NCBI GenBank assembly: GCA_963693085.1 | Contig: OY856409.1 | Location: forward strand, 523,597,803-523,661,802 | Source: Alisma plantago-aquatica | Lineage: Eukaryota > Streptophyta > Magnoliopsida > Alismatales > Alismataceae | Reading direction: 5' to 3' | DNA length: 64,000 nucleotides | Shown here: piece after piece, positions 13,447 through 25,524 of the stretch | Position numbering within the stretch: the first letter of the stretch is position 1 | Layout of the letters: each line of letters opens with the position of its first letter | Position numbers and translations under genes: made by a program | The notes under the pieces: generated by a model | Databases searched by the model: none | What the model was told of the DNA's origin: nothing | The model's input: only the letters and a program-made list of their open reading frames with translations

Positions 13447-16400
13447 ATGGATCGAAGTTGGATGTCTATCAAGAATCGTTGCAGTCCAAAGTTTGCCAAA
13501 GGTCTTGATGAATTTATTAGATTTGCTGAGGAACATAGGAAACTACCTACAAATAGGTTATATTGTCCATGTATAAATTGTGGTAACAATTTGAAAGTTG
13601 ATACTGCTGAGGAAATTAAGAATCATGTCATATGCAATGGGATCATACAAGGTTATAATGAATGGTATTGGCATGGAGAGAAATTTAATTATGGATCAGA
13701 AAATGTCGATACTAATAGTTGTGGCATAGAAGATATAGATAATGATGATAATTTTAATGATGAACCGATTCAGGATGACCCGATTCAGGATGATATGGTT
13801 GATGAGATGCTACGTAGTTGTCACGATAATGTCATTGATCCACCTTCTTTATTTGCAAACATTGTCCATGATGCTGAAAAACCATTATATAAGGGTTGTA
13901 CTAAGTTCACGAGGTTGAGTGTTGTGATGCGATTATATACTCTTAAAGCTCAAAACCCGTGGAGCGATAAGAGTTTCTCTTCATTGTTGTCTTTGTTAAA
14001 GGAAATTCTTCCTGAAGGCAACGAGCTTCCGATTCCAACATATCAAAAAAAGACAATAATGTGCCCAATGGGAATGGAGGCTAAGAAGATTCATGCATGT
14101 CCAAATGATTGTGTGTTATTTTAGAAGGACTATAGTAATTTGATAAATTGTCCCAAATGTGGTGCATCAAGGTATAAGACCACAAATTCAGCTAAGGCTA
14201 AAAATGGCTCTCCTGTCAAGGTGATGTGGTATCTACCAATAATACCGCGATTTCAACACTTATTTGCTAATACAGAAGATGTGTAAAATTTGTCTTGACA
14301 TGGGGAGTTAAAGGCCAATGATGATGGCATCCTACGACATGTATCTGATTCACCAAATGGAAGAAAATTGATTTATTATACCCTTAATTTGGTAAAGAAC
14401 TAAGAAACTTATGACTTGGAGTCTGCATAGATGGAATGAATCCCTATGGTACATTAAGAAGCCAACATAGCATGTGGCCTATTATGATTGTTATATACAA
14501 TCTTCCTCCTTAGTTGTGTATGAAAAATAACTATGTGATGTTGTCAATATTGATATCAGGGCCCAAGCAACCTGGAAATGATATTGATGTTTACCTTCAA
14601 ACTCTAATTGATGACCTAATAAAACTATGGGAAGAAGGTGTTATGACATATGATGGTTCACGTACAGAGATCTTTAGTTTGTGTGCTATGTTGTTTTGCA
14701 GGATTAATGACTTTCTAGCTTATGGAAATTTGTCTGGATATAGCATAAAAGGATACAAAGGATGTCCTATTTGTGAGGAAAATATTGATTCAATCCGACT
14801 GAAACATGGTGGTAAAATCATATATCTTGGTCATCAGAGATTTCTCCCACCAGTGCATCCTTATTGAAGGCAACGCAAAAACTTTAATGGGTCAACTGAG
14901 GAACAAAGTGCTCCTAAACCTATACCAGGAAATGTTGTATATGATCGGGTGAAACATATTGTTAATGAATTTGGAAAGATTTCAAGTAGTCATACTCTTG
15001 CATGTGAAAAATCTCTATAAAAGAAGAGGTCCATATTTTGGAATCTTCCTTATTGGAGATCTTTGGCAATTAGACACTGCATTGACGTCATGCATGTTGA
15101 AAAAAATGTTAGTGATAGCATCATTGGTATGCTATTGAACATACCAGGAAATTCTAAAGACGGAATCAAATCTAGAAAAGATTTAGAATGTATGGGTATA
15201 AGAAAAGAAATATCAGTGGAGATCAGGGGTCACCACACATATTTACCACCAACTTGTTACACTTTGTCAAAGAAGGAGAAAAAGAGTTTCTGTGAGTGCT
15301 TATATAATATTAAGGTTCCACAAAGATACTCTTCTAATATTTGTAGATTGGTATCAAAGAAGGATCTGAAGTTTATAGGTCTCAAATCTCAGTTTATGAG
15401 TGTAGCATTAAGTGTTGCCGGTCAGGAATCTTCCCACCTCCGCCTTCCCTTTGGGTTCCCCCTTGTCGGGGCCTCGCTTCGCTCGGTTCCATGTTGTTGT
15501 TTTTCCCTTGAATCACCTTAATGCAACAAATTTTACCTGTGGCTATTCGATCTATATTGTCGAAGCATGTAAGGTTTGCAATCACAAGACTTTGTTTCTT
15601 CTTCAATGAAATATGCAACAAAGTGATACATCTTAATACTCTCGATAAATGATAGAAAGATGTAATTGTTACCATGTGTCAGCTTGAAATGTACATTCCT
15701 CCTTCATTTTTTGATATCTTGGTTCATCTTGTAGTACATATTACAAGGGAGGTGAAGATGTTGGGTCCAATTTTCTTACACTGGATGTATCCATTTGAAC
15801 GCTACATGAGTGTTTTTAATGGTGATGTTCAGAATCATTATCGTCCTGAAGAGAGTATTATTGAGGGTTATGTGGCTAGGGAGGTGATGGACTTTTGCAA
15901 TGATTTTTGAATTGCAATGAAACTTCTAGCGATCTAAAAAACTCCCATGACACTGGATCTTATTGTGGAAAAGGAACTCTGGGAGGACGAGTGAAAGGAA
16001 TCAGTCGTGAGTTGTGGGAACAAGAGCATTTATATATTTTACACAACATCGGTGAAGTTAGTAGCTACATCACAGAACACAATGATCTTATCAAGAGAAA
16101 TCATATGCGATACAGTTCAATGTGGCTTGCAAGAGAGCATAATCAAACATTTATTAGGTGTTTTGAAGAGAAAGTCTTTAATCAACTATTTGAATCACCG
16201 AATAATGTTGTTGAAAACATAAAATGGCTCGCCTTTAAGCCAAAAATGGATGTCATGTCATACGAAGGTTATGACATAAACGGATTTTCATACTACATAA
16301 AGCGTCAAGATGAAAGTAGTGTTGTTCAAAATAGTGGGGTCACTATTCAAGCTTGTTCGTTGTATTTTGCTAGTGCCAAAGATAAAAGACCACGTGAAGC

Positions 16401-16812
16401 TGAGATGTCATATTACGATGTCATTGAGGACATATGGGAATTGGACTATACAAATTTCATAGTTCCTATCTTTAGGTGTAATTGGGTTGACAACAACAAA
16501 GGAGTTTTAGTGGATGAGTTGGGTTTCAAATTGGTGAATTTTGAAAAGATTGGTGAGAAAGATGAACCATTCATCATGAAAAACCAAGCAAAACAAGTAT
16601 TCTATATTGATGACCCGACAAATAAAAATTGGTCTGTCGTTCTTCATGGAAAAAGACAGTTTACTGTAGATCCTATAAATGAAGAAGAATGTTATGAAAA
16701 GTATGATGATTCCAACCCATTCTCAGTTGGTTTTCCAAGTGTAAATGTTGAAGATAACACCGATGAATATTATAAATGTCAAGACCATGCTGAAGGAATT
16801 TTACTTGACTAA
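13447..16812 (+). pseudogene. TNP2-like CACTA transposase, decayed
   Basis: The protein begins MDRSWMSIKNRC with the Transpos_assoc zinc-finger-like region (CPCINCGNN, about residues 38-46), continues into the Transposase_21 core (CPNDCVLF, GMNPYG-like and DVMHVEKN motifs) and ends with the DUF4218 region (CQLEMYIPPSFFDILVHL) and DUF4216 (WLAFKPKMDV to the C terminus at 16812). TNP2 is the catalytic transposase of En/Spm elements. In-frame stops occur after CVLF (about 14122), near 14285, 14400, 14450, 14864 and 15018, and two at about 15649. A foreign-looking insert of about 100 bp shifts the frame near 15400-15520. The longest open piece is 15907-16812. It cannot make a full transposase. 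No intron was needed to follow the protein. Confidence 0.88.
15405..15525. other. GC-rich insert inside TNP2
   Basis: TNP2 homology breaks after LKFIGLKSQ and resumes at QILPVAIRS in another frame. Between them lies a segment of about 100-120 bp far richer in GC than its surroundings, containing GGGTTCCCCCTTG and CTCGCTTCGCTCGG. Its source is unknown. An organelle-derived or captured fragment is possible. Confidence 0.5.
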
Positions 16813-18444
16813 CAACTCAACCAATACTAGAGGCATGTATTCTTTATATTATTTATTTTATTATCACTCAAATACACAATATTTTAAATATAAATCATAT
16901 ATCATGTATTATCATGTATACTTTTATCACTTGTGGTTTTATTATCACTTATGTTTCTTTTATCATGTATACTTGCAGGTTCTAACATGGAGAGTGAAGA
17001 TGAACATTCTCAACATGAGCACCATGAGGATGGTAGTGGTGATGCTAAGTTAAGTAGAGGTCCCACACTGATGCGTAGGCTGTAGGAGCTCATGGCCAAA
17101 GGGGAGAAATTGGCAGTCCAGTTTGATGTCACAAGAGAACCTATTAGGGAACATTCCAGTGCTTTCAAGCATTATGTAGGGGCGACCACACACAGTAAGG
17201 TTCCAATAGATATAGAAAATTGGCATGATGTTTCTAATACCTTAAAAGACCTCCTATGGAAAGATATATCTATGAGTGGAAGTGATATTATTTTAATATG
17301 TTTTTGTTTATTGATTCTAATTTAGTTTTCTTGGAAAGACATATCCTTTTTAAGACAACATTATTGCTTCTTTTGTATGTATAGGGTTTTTTCATCTAAA
17401 TGAAAAAGATCACAAGAAAAAAGTGCTACAACGTTGTGGTTTACGATGGAGGGCTTTTAAGACATATCTCAAAAGGGAATTTATAGATAATCCTAAACAA
17501 AAGAAGAAAGCAACAGATATGTATATTTTTATAGATCCTGAGGTGTGGAAAAGATTTGTTGTAGCTAGGAACACGGAAGAATTTTAGGTAATAAAGATTG
17601 TGATGTATTGTATGAATCTTTAATTTTATACAATTAAGGAGGTGAATCTTTTTATATATGTTTGCCAAGTCTAAATTGCAATACCTCATTTTAAATGATC
17701 AAGCTATTCACGAGGCCCAAAAGGAAAGACGGGCCAAAAATGTACATGACCATCACTTGGGGCCCGGTGGTTATGCCTTCTGCCGCCAACTACAAGAGAA
17801 GCAATTCTTTTCTAGAGAAGAGTCTAGTACAACTCAAGCTGAGCGTCCACCTCGACACTTGTAGTGGATTGATGCTAGAAAGAATTGAGCAAGTGAAATT
17901 GTCAACCCTGCATCTAAGGAGGTGGAACAAAAGATGGTAGGTTTATCCCAACTAAGTAAAGAGTAACTCCCACAAACTTAGACTTATTTATATCTAATTG
18001 ATATTGTGATTTAATATTTTTATTAACTATGAATAGATTGATCTCCACGAGCAAAGGAAGGAAGGAAAGTTCATCCCAACTAGCCACATGGATGAACTAT
18101 CAATTGCTCTTGGTACGAAGGAGCATCATGGCCGTGTTAGGGGATTAGGAGCTGGCATAGGATTCAAGTCTTATTTTGGCCCTTCACAATCTAAAAGAGG
18201 TCGTGCAAGAGGTCTTACACAAGAGGAGGTTGAAATATTAGTAGCTCAGAAAGTAAAAGAAATAATGTCTTCATTTCAGCCTACTCAACCTTCTCAACCT
18301 ATTCATATTGTGTGTCTCTCAAGTGATGAGGTACAAGCCCATGCTCCAGTTGTAGAAGGTCATGGGAGCACTCCCAATGACCCACCACAACAATCTGTAG
18401 TAAGTTTTTGTTCTATATGTTGTTTTATTAGTATGATATATATA

Positions 18445-18479
<35 letters not shown>

Positions 18480-18482
<3 letters not shown>

Positions 18483-18595
18483 GATATATTGGCTGCCCAC
18501 ACGGGTACAGTGATTTGGCTACCCGTGCCTCCGTGTTTTTTATTTTTCAGCTTATTTATGAATTCTGTCGCTGTCTTCTCCTGGCCCTCTTTGCG
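18480..18595 (+). repeat. A1 left terminal inverted repeat
   Basis: It contains GGCTACCCGTGCCTCCGTG and CAGCTTATTTATGAATTC and matches the right end over about 110 bp with few differences. Confidence 0.9.
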
Positions 18596-18654
18596 CCGCA
18601 CAGCTGGGTGTTCCTGCTTGGTCACAAGCTCGTCTTCCTCCTATGTTACTTCTA

Positions 18655-18960
18655 CCAATTTTAGGTGCTTCTCCTCCGCTGCTCCATTCTCTCCTCCACC
18701 GCATAGCTAGGTGTTCCCTCATTCTCTCGACTGCACTCGAGGCGAGTTGGTGGCATATCCACAACCATAGACCTGGTGACGACATATACACAACTGAGAT
18801 CAGAGGTTTGCTCCTCCTCCACTGCTCCCTTCTCTCCCCCACCATGCAACTGGGTGTTCCCTCATTCTCTCTACCACACTCAAGGCGAGTTGGTGGCATA
18901 TCCACAGTCGTAGACCTGGTGACGGCATATCCACAACTGAGATCGGAGGTTTGCTTTATA
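18655..18960. repeat. Tandem duplication of about 150 bp next to the A1 left TIR
   Basis: Two copies of a unit carrying GTTCCCTCATTCTCTC, GGCGAGTTGGTGGCATATCC and CAACTGAGATC lie head to tail. A2 has the same pair at 54180-54480. ORFs across it are open only because of its composition. Confidence 0.75.
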
Positions 18961-19309
18961 GAATCTTCAATCCAAGAGAGAAGAGTAGCAGAGACTCTTG
19001 GCGAACAAGGTAATCCTCTTATTCATTGATGATCTGGCATCAAACATTGCTTCCAACCTTAGCAATCTCCCAACTACCCACTATAAAGAGGTACATTTGA
19101 TCTGTACCATCGTCGCCTAGGCTTGTTTGCCCCAAATCATCGTTCAACCAGTTGTGTGCCCGATGAGGTCAGTAGTCACCGGTTGTCCACACGACCAAGC
19201 CCCATTGCGCGACTTCTAGGGCTTTGAACTTATTGTGGATTTGAAATTATTCTGAAGAAGTTGCTGCTATGGTGGATTTGAAATTATTTTGCTGCTTTTG
19301 GACATGATG

Positions 19310-20070
19310 TTGTTGCTGCATTTGTACTGGTGCTTTTGGATTTGTAATGGAACTGTTGGATTTGTAATGGTCCTTTCTGGATTTGTATTGGTGCTTATGG
19401 ATTTGTAATGGAACTGTTGTATTTGTATTGGTGCTTCTGGATTTGTAATGGAACTGCTGGATTTGTAATGGAACTGCTGGATTTGTAATGGAACTACTGG
19501 ATTTGCAATGGAACTGCTGGATTTGTAATGGTCCTTTCTGTATTTGTACTAGTGCTTCTGGATTTGTAATGGAACTGCTGGATTTGTAATGGTCCTTTCT
19601 GCATTTGTACTGGTGCTTCTAGATTTGTAATGGAACTACTGGATTTGTAATGGTCCTTTATACATTTGTACTGGTGCTTCTGGATTTGTAATGGAACTGC
19701 TGGATTTGTAATGGTCCTTTCTGGATTTGTATCGGTGCTTATGGATTTGAAATATAATGTAACCGTGTTGAGTGAGACTTATATACTTCTTCAATTTTAT
19801 AATGGCATATGTGCCCTGGGTTCTTATGTGCTTGACTTATATACTTCTTCCTTTTGTTTGTGTTTGTATCAAATTCAACTGTGTTGGACGGCCTGCTACA
19901 TTTGTAATGTTCTGTTGGGTTTGCAATCGAGTTGTTGGATTCATAATTGTGTTGTCGGGTTTATCATTGTTTTGTTGAGTTTGTAATGGAGTTGTTGGCT
20001 TTATAATGGTGTTGTTGGGTTTGTAATTGTGTTGTTGGGTTTGTAATTGTGTTGTTGAGTTTGTAATAAA
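19310..20070. repeat. A1 minisatellite of GGATTTGTAATGG units
   Basis: Units built from CTGGATTTGTAATGG, with alternating ACTG and TCCTTTCTG spacers, repeat about fifteen times from 19310 to 19760. A related GTTGTTGGGTTTGTAAT array follows at 19905-20070. A2 has the same arrays at 54860-55340 and 55480-55650. Confidence 0.85.
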
Positions 20071-20526
20071 ACTGATGGATTCATATGTGTACCTGAACGG
20101 ATGGGTTAGCTCTTCTTGGAAGATCTATAATGACTTAAGGCCTCAAAACATAATGAAAATCTATAAGAAAATTGTAGTGATTTGCACATTGAGACTTGTT
20201 ATCATCTGTCTGATGATTAAGTTTTATTGCATTAACATATAGATCAATCAAATTTGTTTCTTATAGATAATTCAGATGATCATAAGTATAACTGCCATCT
20301 AAAGAACTACTATTACTACCAAGATCGGCATTTTAGAGGACAAAAAGGATTAACAAGCTTAGGAGAAATGACCGACTTGATCAGAGGCAAAGGATGACAG
20401 ATACTATATTACATAAATAAAAGAAACGATAGTCGTACATGCACCCATTTGTATAAGAATCTGTAGAATTTTTGGATCGAAGTCAAAAATCCTTTTCCTG
20501 ACAGTAACAAAGTATTACACCAGAAT

Positions 20527-20878
20527 CTGCAGCTGAAACTCAGATGATTACCAAAGCAACTGGTTTGATAGATTCATATGTACATCAGGTGATTACAGAA
20601 AACTAAGATTCTGTTAGAAGACAACTGAGTTCCTATCTTCTTGTGCAGAAAGAAGCTGAAACTCATATGATTACCAAAGTAACATGTTTAATAGATTCAT
20701 ATGTACATCAAACGATTACAGAAAACTAAGGTTCATCTAGAAGACAACTAAGTTCCTATCTTCTTGAAGCTGAAAATCAGATCATTACATAAGCTGCAAC
20801 TGAACTTTGGTCAAATCACAGTTAGTTTCATATGTACATCAAACATCACAAAAAAGATCATTTCTGCTCTTCCCCCTT
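20527..20878. repeat. Tandem block of about 115-bp units present in A1 and absent from A2
   Basis: The units start GAAGCTGAAACTCAGATG or a close variant and include TTCATATGTACATCA and GACAACTGAGTTCCTATC. There are two full copies and one partial. A2 goes straight from GTATTACACTAGAATCTGC to the gene end. This block accounts for the whole 353-bp length difference between A1 and A2. Confidence 0.8.
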
Positions 20879-23800
20879 TTACTCTTGCATGTCTTCACTG
20901 CTTCCCTTTGACACGTTCATTTCTTCAATGATCCCCTTTGACTCTTGCATGTCTTCACTGCTTCCCTTTGACACTTTCATTTCTTCAATACTCCCCTTTG
21001 ACTCTTGCATTTCTTCAGTGCTCTTTAATTTCCCAAATTTCATCATCTTGTGAAATATATCACCTCGTATTGCCGACATGTCTTGGTTTGTAAAGGTCAT
21101 ACTATGTCCATTAACTAAGCATTCTAAATATTTCATAACAAACACACCACAATCCACCTCATTTTCTGCCTGTTGTGGGCAGTCAACATATTCAACTTCC
21201 CATTTAGACATCTGACTCCCTCTATCAGACAGTCCTCTTAAGTATTCCAATAGCCATCCAACCTAAAACAAAATAACATATCTATGTCATAAAATGTATT
21301 TACTTTACAATCTTGTGGATAATTTTCTTCAAAAAATGCTTGATACTTACCCATCTTTGCACCTCTCTTTTGTAAGCTGAGTTTCTAGAAAGAGAGTTAA
21401 ATGCCATGAACTTCTGTTGTATAAAATTAGCTTCCAGTAGATGCCAATGTGTGTCATTGTTTAGAATAGTGAACAATGAATCAATCTTATCAAAATCACT
21501 TGGTCTGATGTTGAACAGACTTGGTAGTTCACTTATTATGTCCACTGTAATGCTCTGCACACCCATGTGTATTTTTTGCTGCAAGAAACACAAATTTACA
21601 TCAGTACATAATTTACACAAGCAATGCCATTAGTCTATAAATTTACATTATTCCATAAACTTTGCTTGTAGTTCATTCTTACCGGGACATATGTTTTCAA
21701 GCAATGCCATTTGATTGATTGATTTCTTTTCTTACTTGAAGTTTCTTTGAGCATGTCCACAAAGCTATCAATCACATGTTCATTATAACTGAACATTAGT
21801 ACATAATTTACATGGAAACTTTGTATATGTATTAGATCTTGAGGTGTCAATGTTATAAGGAATTCAATCATTTGGTTCTTGAAAAGCAGCCTTGATAGTT
21901 GTTTTCCTGTGCACCATGTTTCATTTCCGAAATGCCATTCCCTTATTGACATGTAGAATAAAAGTTAGCCCAATATATTAAATAAGGTTGAGTATATGTA
22001 TGTATCACATAATTCTTCTAATGTGTTCTCTTACACTTCATCGAAGTTTTCCTTAAAGTTCTTTACTTCTTCTTTCCACTGATGACCCTTGAAGTGTTCA
22101 TATCCAATGAAGTTTGCATTCCTTTCCTGTATACATGTTAGATTACAAGGATTATAAATATTTATTTGCACTTCCTGTAGAATAAGGAAAGATGAATTTA
22201 GCTTACCACTGGATCCCTTCTAATATTTACATTTTCTTCAATGCTTCCAAGTCTTGAATTTAGTTTCTTTTTCTTCTTGGAAAACATCTTCATTTCCTTC
22301 TTTTCTGATGCAGGTGTTTCTTGTTTCCCTGCTACTGGAGCCTCTTTTATTGATGGAGGTGTATGTTCTGCTGAGATGAAATGTAGTGGAGTGTACTGTG
22401 GTGATTCCTCCGTAGAACTAAATTGTCTCTTAAAATTTTTGTTCTCTTCCTCCAATTCATGAACCCTTACTTTCAACTTCTTGTTTTCCTCCATTACCTC
22501 AACAAAACTTGTGAAGGCAATCATTGAGCACATCTCCTTGTGCTTTGCTAGATCATCCTCAAGACACTTGACTCTATCTACCAAGTTATCATATCTTGTG
22601 TCAGGCTCTTCATCTAATTGTTTTCTTTTTCCTTTGACTCCACATTGGTCCTCCCTTGGTGCATGCACTTGGACTTGAAGTGTGGGAACTTTTTTCCATG
22701 TGATGTAAAATGGGATATCTTTTAACTCTTTGATCACTTCCCAATCATCCCTGTTTTCCACCTTCATCTTTTTAAGAACATGTATGGACTATAACAAAGA
22801 CAATGTTTCAGTAATACTTTTGTAGTTTATGTAATGAAGACAAAGCTTATGTAATTCGAAACATGAAAACTTTAACAGACACAATGTTTTGGCAATACAA
22901 GAACGTAGTTTTTAATGAAGATAGAGGTTATGTAATTGTAAACATGAAGACTGTAACAAAGACAATGGTTCAGTAATACAAGAACATAGTTTGTAATGGA
23001 GACAAAGGTTATGTAATTGTAAACATGAAGAATGTAACAGAGACAATGGTTCATTAATACAAGAACATAGTTTGTAATGGAGACAGAGGTTAAGTAATTC
23101 TAAACATGAAGACTGTAATAGAGACAATGGTTCAGTAATACAAGAACGTAGTTTGTAATGGAGACAGAGGTTATGTAATTATAAACATGAAGATTGTAAC
23201 ACAGACAATGGTTCAGTAATACAAGAACGTCGTTTGTAATGGAGACAGAGGTTATGTAATTGTAAACATGAAGACTGTAACAGAGACAATGGTTCAGTAA
23301 TACAAGAATGTAGTTTGTAATGGAGACAGAGGTTTAGTAATACAAGAACATAGTTTTTAATGGAGACAGAGGTTATGTAATATGAACCTTTTACCTCATC
23401 TTTTCCTATTGCTGACATTTCTTTTGTCCTATTCACTGGAGCTTCCCATTTCTTAATCCTCAGATTCACATTCTTGTATTTGGGTTCGACAATATTTTTC
23501 ATCTCCAATGCCCAAACCTACACTCAATCTTTTGTAGTTAGTACATTTTCAATTTGATTGTCTTACTTACGAAGGAAAAACTAAAAAGTAAATATGGTTT
23601 TCATACTTACATATAAGCACACCATACAACCAGTGTCATAAAGGGTATTCTTCATCGTCATTTCACTTGATCTCCTTGTCCTAATCTGTCCTTTCATGAA
23701 CTCCATCTGCTGGAAAATTTGCTTGTGTACCAACTTTGCCCAATTTAGGGATGGAGTTGTTGTCACATCATTGAGATAATGCAAGATATACAATGGTGCA

Positions 23801-24773
23801 TTGTACCCTGTGTCTGGTAAAAGGAATGTGACCATGAGGTACAACATCTGACACCTACACATATTTTGGCAATCAAGCTCAGTATCACCAGTCATCATTC
23901 TTTGCCATGTCGTGGCAAGGTTTTCCTTGTGAAGCAGCTCAAGTTCCTTCATCCTTTTCTCCTGAAATGCCTGCTTCCTCTCTTCCTTGTTTGTCATCTT
24001 GGAAAACTTTTCCTCCCCAAACATCTCCTCCCCAACCTTCCTAAATACCTCTGAGTTCTTGATTGACACTATATCAATGCCCGCATATGGTATTCCTAGT
24101 AAGATACCAACATCTTGTATTGTCATACTCACTGTTAAACCCTTCTCCAATTCAAACTCATCACCACGAACATATTTCTCAAGTGTATCCTGTAAAACTA
24201 CAATCTCAGCTTTTAGTAGTGGCATATTGATTAAGTTGGCAAATGTTGTACTCTTCATCATTTTAAGCTGATTCTCAATGAAAATCAGTCCATTACGGTT
24301 TTGGATATATCCATTGATGTAACATTGATGATTTAAAAATTGAATAGCTGCATTTGTATTACAAAAGCTTCATTTAGGGTAATGGAGACAGAGTTTATGT
24401 AATTCTAAACATGAAAACTATAACAGAGACAATGTTTCAGTAATATAAGAAGATAGTTTGTAATGGAGACAGAGTTTATGTAATTCAAGACATGAAAACT
24501 GTAAGGGAGATAATGTTTCAGTAATACAAGGGAGATAATGTTTCAATTATGGTCATTATATCTTTTAGATATAAGGGGCAGACAGCCCCTCAGGGCCAAT
24601 CAACTCCCATATTTTAAATGTTAAACTAGACTAACAGTAGCTTGATTTGTAGAACAAATCATTACGCATGAGCCAACTCAATGTAGCATTTTGTAGAACA
24701 AATCATTACACACAAGAGCTCACAACAAACTCAATGTAGCATTTACCTCAGGATTTACTGACCAATCCTCCAT
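20879..24773 (-). CDS. Ulp1-like cysteine protease with mobile-domain-like N-terminal region (A1)
   Basis: This is a multi-exon gene on the minus strand. A possible start is MEDWSVNPE (24773), followed by a donor GAG/GTAAAT. A long exon (about 24360-23581) has FELEKGLTVSMTIQDVGILL, which resembles the plant-mobile-domain pattern seen in other transposon-borne proteins. A small exon ends IGKDEV (about 23395). The exon at 22767-22198 has a charged coiled coil (MEENKKLKVRVHELEEEN). Exons near 22130-22035, 21952-21640 and 21600-21350 lead to HWHLL. The last exon (21250-20879) has ENEVDCGVFVMKYLECL, the Ulp1 cysteine motif. The C terminus is a short repeat of ESKGS-EEM units. The residue expected to be the catalytic Asp is Asn (MAFNSLS). 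The main exons are open. Exon borders are approximate, and an upstream acidic segment (24780-25170) could be a further exon. If active it would be a deSUMOylating-type protease, but its role in transposition is unknown. Confidence 0.72.
22870..23375. repeat. 81-bp minisatellite in A1
   Basis: Units beginning GAACGTAGTTTGTAATGGAG start at 22901, 22982, 23063, 23144, 23225 and 23306, a constant 81-bp period, with a shorter unit at 23345. Diverged copies recur at 22800-22870 and 24370-24540. The period is exactly 27 codons and the array is open on the minus strand, but a plausible donor (ATGAG/GTAAAAGG) just before it suggests it is an intron. Confidence 0.9.
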
Positions 24774-25354
24774 CGTAAGTCCTGCCTTCATCGTCAGCTA
24801 TACCCTCAGTGTCAGCCCTACCTTCATCGTCAGCTATACCCTCAGCGTCAATCATTCCTCTAGAATTAGCATTGCCTTCATCGTCAGCTCTTCCTCCAGA
24901 GTCAGCCCTTCCTCCAGAGTCATCACTTGCTTCATCTTCAGTAGATACGACTCTTTTGGAAACGACATTCTATTTTCTCCCTTTCTGTTTGCCCTTAGGT
25001 TTCCTCAAAGCTATGGAGTTAGCCATTGCTTCATCAATGACCATATCTTGAGCGTCGACCATTGCCTCATTCCTGCTTTCATCAACGACCAAAGCTTAAG
25101 TAGACATGACTCCTCTAGAAATGACATTCCGTTTTCCCCCTTTCTGCTTGCCCTTAGATTTCCTCATAGCTGTGATTTGAATGGGGAAAGAGGGATTAGG
25201 GTAATGGAAGGAAGAGGGAGCAGGGTAGGGTTGAAGTTCAAGGCAGATCGCCTTCGCCAACGCCTTCTCTGTTGAATCGCCTCCGCAGCGTCTTCTCCGC
25301 CCGCAGTGCGTCCCTACCAAAATGAATAGGAGGGGCGCGGGTAGTAGCGTCACT

Positions 25355-25467
25355 CTAAAGAGGGCAAGGAGAAGACGGTGGAAGAATTCATAAATAAGCT
25401 AAAAAATAAAAAACACGGAGGCACGGGTAGCCAATTCACTGTACCCGCGTGGGAAGCCAATATATCC

Positions 25468-25469
<2 letters not shown>
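25355..25469 (-). repeat. A1 right terminal inverted repeat
   Basis: In reverse complement it starts GGGGATATATTGGCTTCCC and matches the left TIR as far as about TTGCCCTCTTT. Confidence 0.9.

Positions 25470-25522
<53 letters not shown>
25470..25522. repeat. (TA)n microsatellite at the A1 right flank
   Basis: Pure TA repeats pass into the intron of the CACTA second gene. With the tract at 18431-18479 they are the two halves of the microsatellite that A1 split or expanded. Confidence 0.9.

Positions 25523-25524
<2 letters not shown>

Larger units (their letters stand above)
18480..25469 (-). mobile_element. Element A1: 7.0 kb TIR element with a Ulp1-like gene, inserted in (TA)n
   Basis: The element starts GGGGATATATTGGCTGCCC and ends with the reverse complement of the same motif. 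The inverted repeats extend for about 110 bp. Both ends abut (TA)n tracts (18431-18479 and 25470-25520), so no target duplication can be read. One gene on the minus strand encodes a mobile-domain-like, coiled-coil and Ulp1 protein. I see no transposase domain (no MULE, hAT, PIF, TNP2 or helicase motif). A second copy, 353 bp shorter, lies at 53997-60633. Ulp1-carrying Mutator-like elements are known in plants, so a non-autonomous MULE is the most likely class, but this is inference. Confidence 0.88.

Noticed and set aside
18552..18905. ORFs across the A1 left leader as protein-coding genes
   Set aside because: They span the TIR and a tandem duplication, read on both strands and match nothing recognisable.
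22912..23127. Minus-strand ORF with repeated LCLHYKL and SCITEPLSLLQSSCLQ as a separate gene
   Set aside because: It is the translation of the 81-bp minisatellite, most likely an intron of the Ulp1-like gene.
24809..25275. Plus-strand ORFs rich in Ser/Pro/Leu in element A1
   Set aside because: Opposite strand of an acidic repeated segment (DDEGRADSGG-like) upstream of the Ulp1 gene, and not conserved as an open frame in A2.
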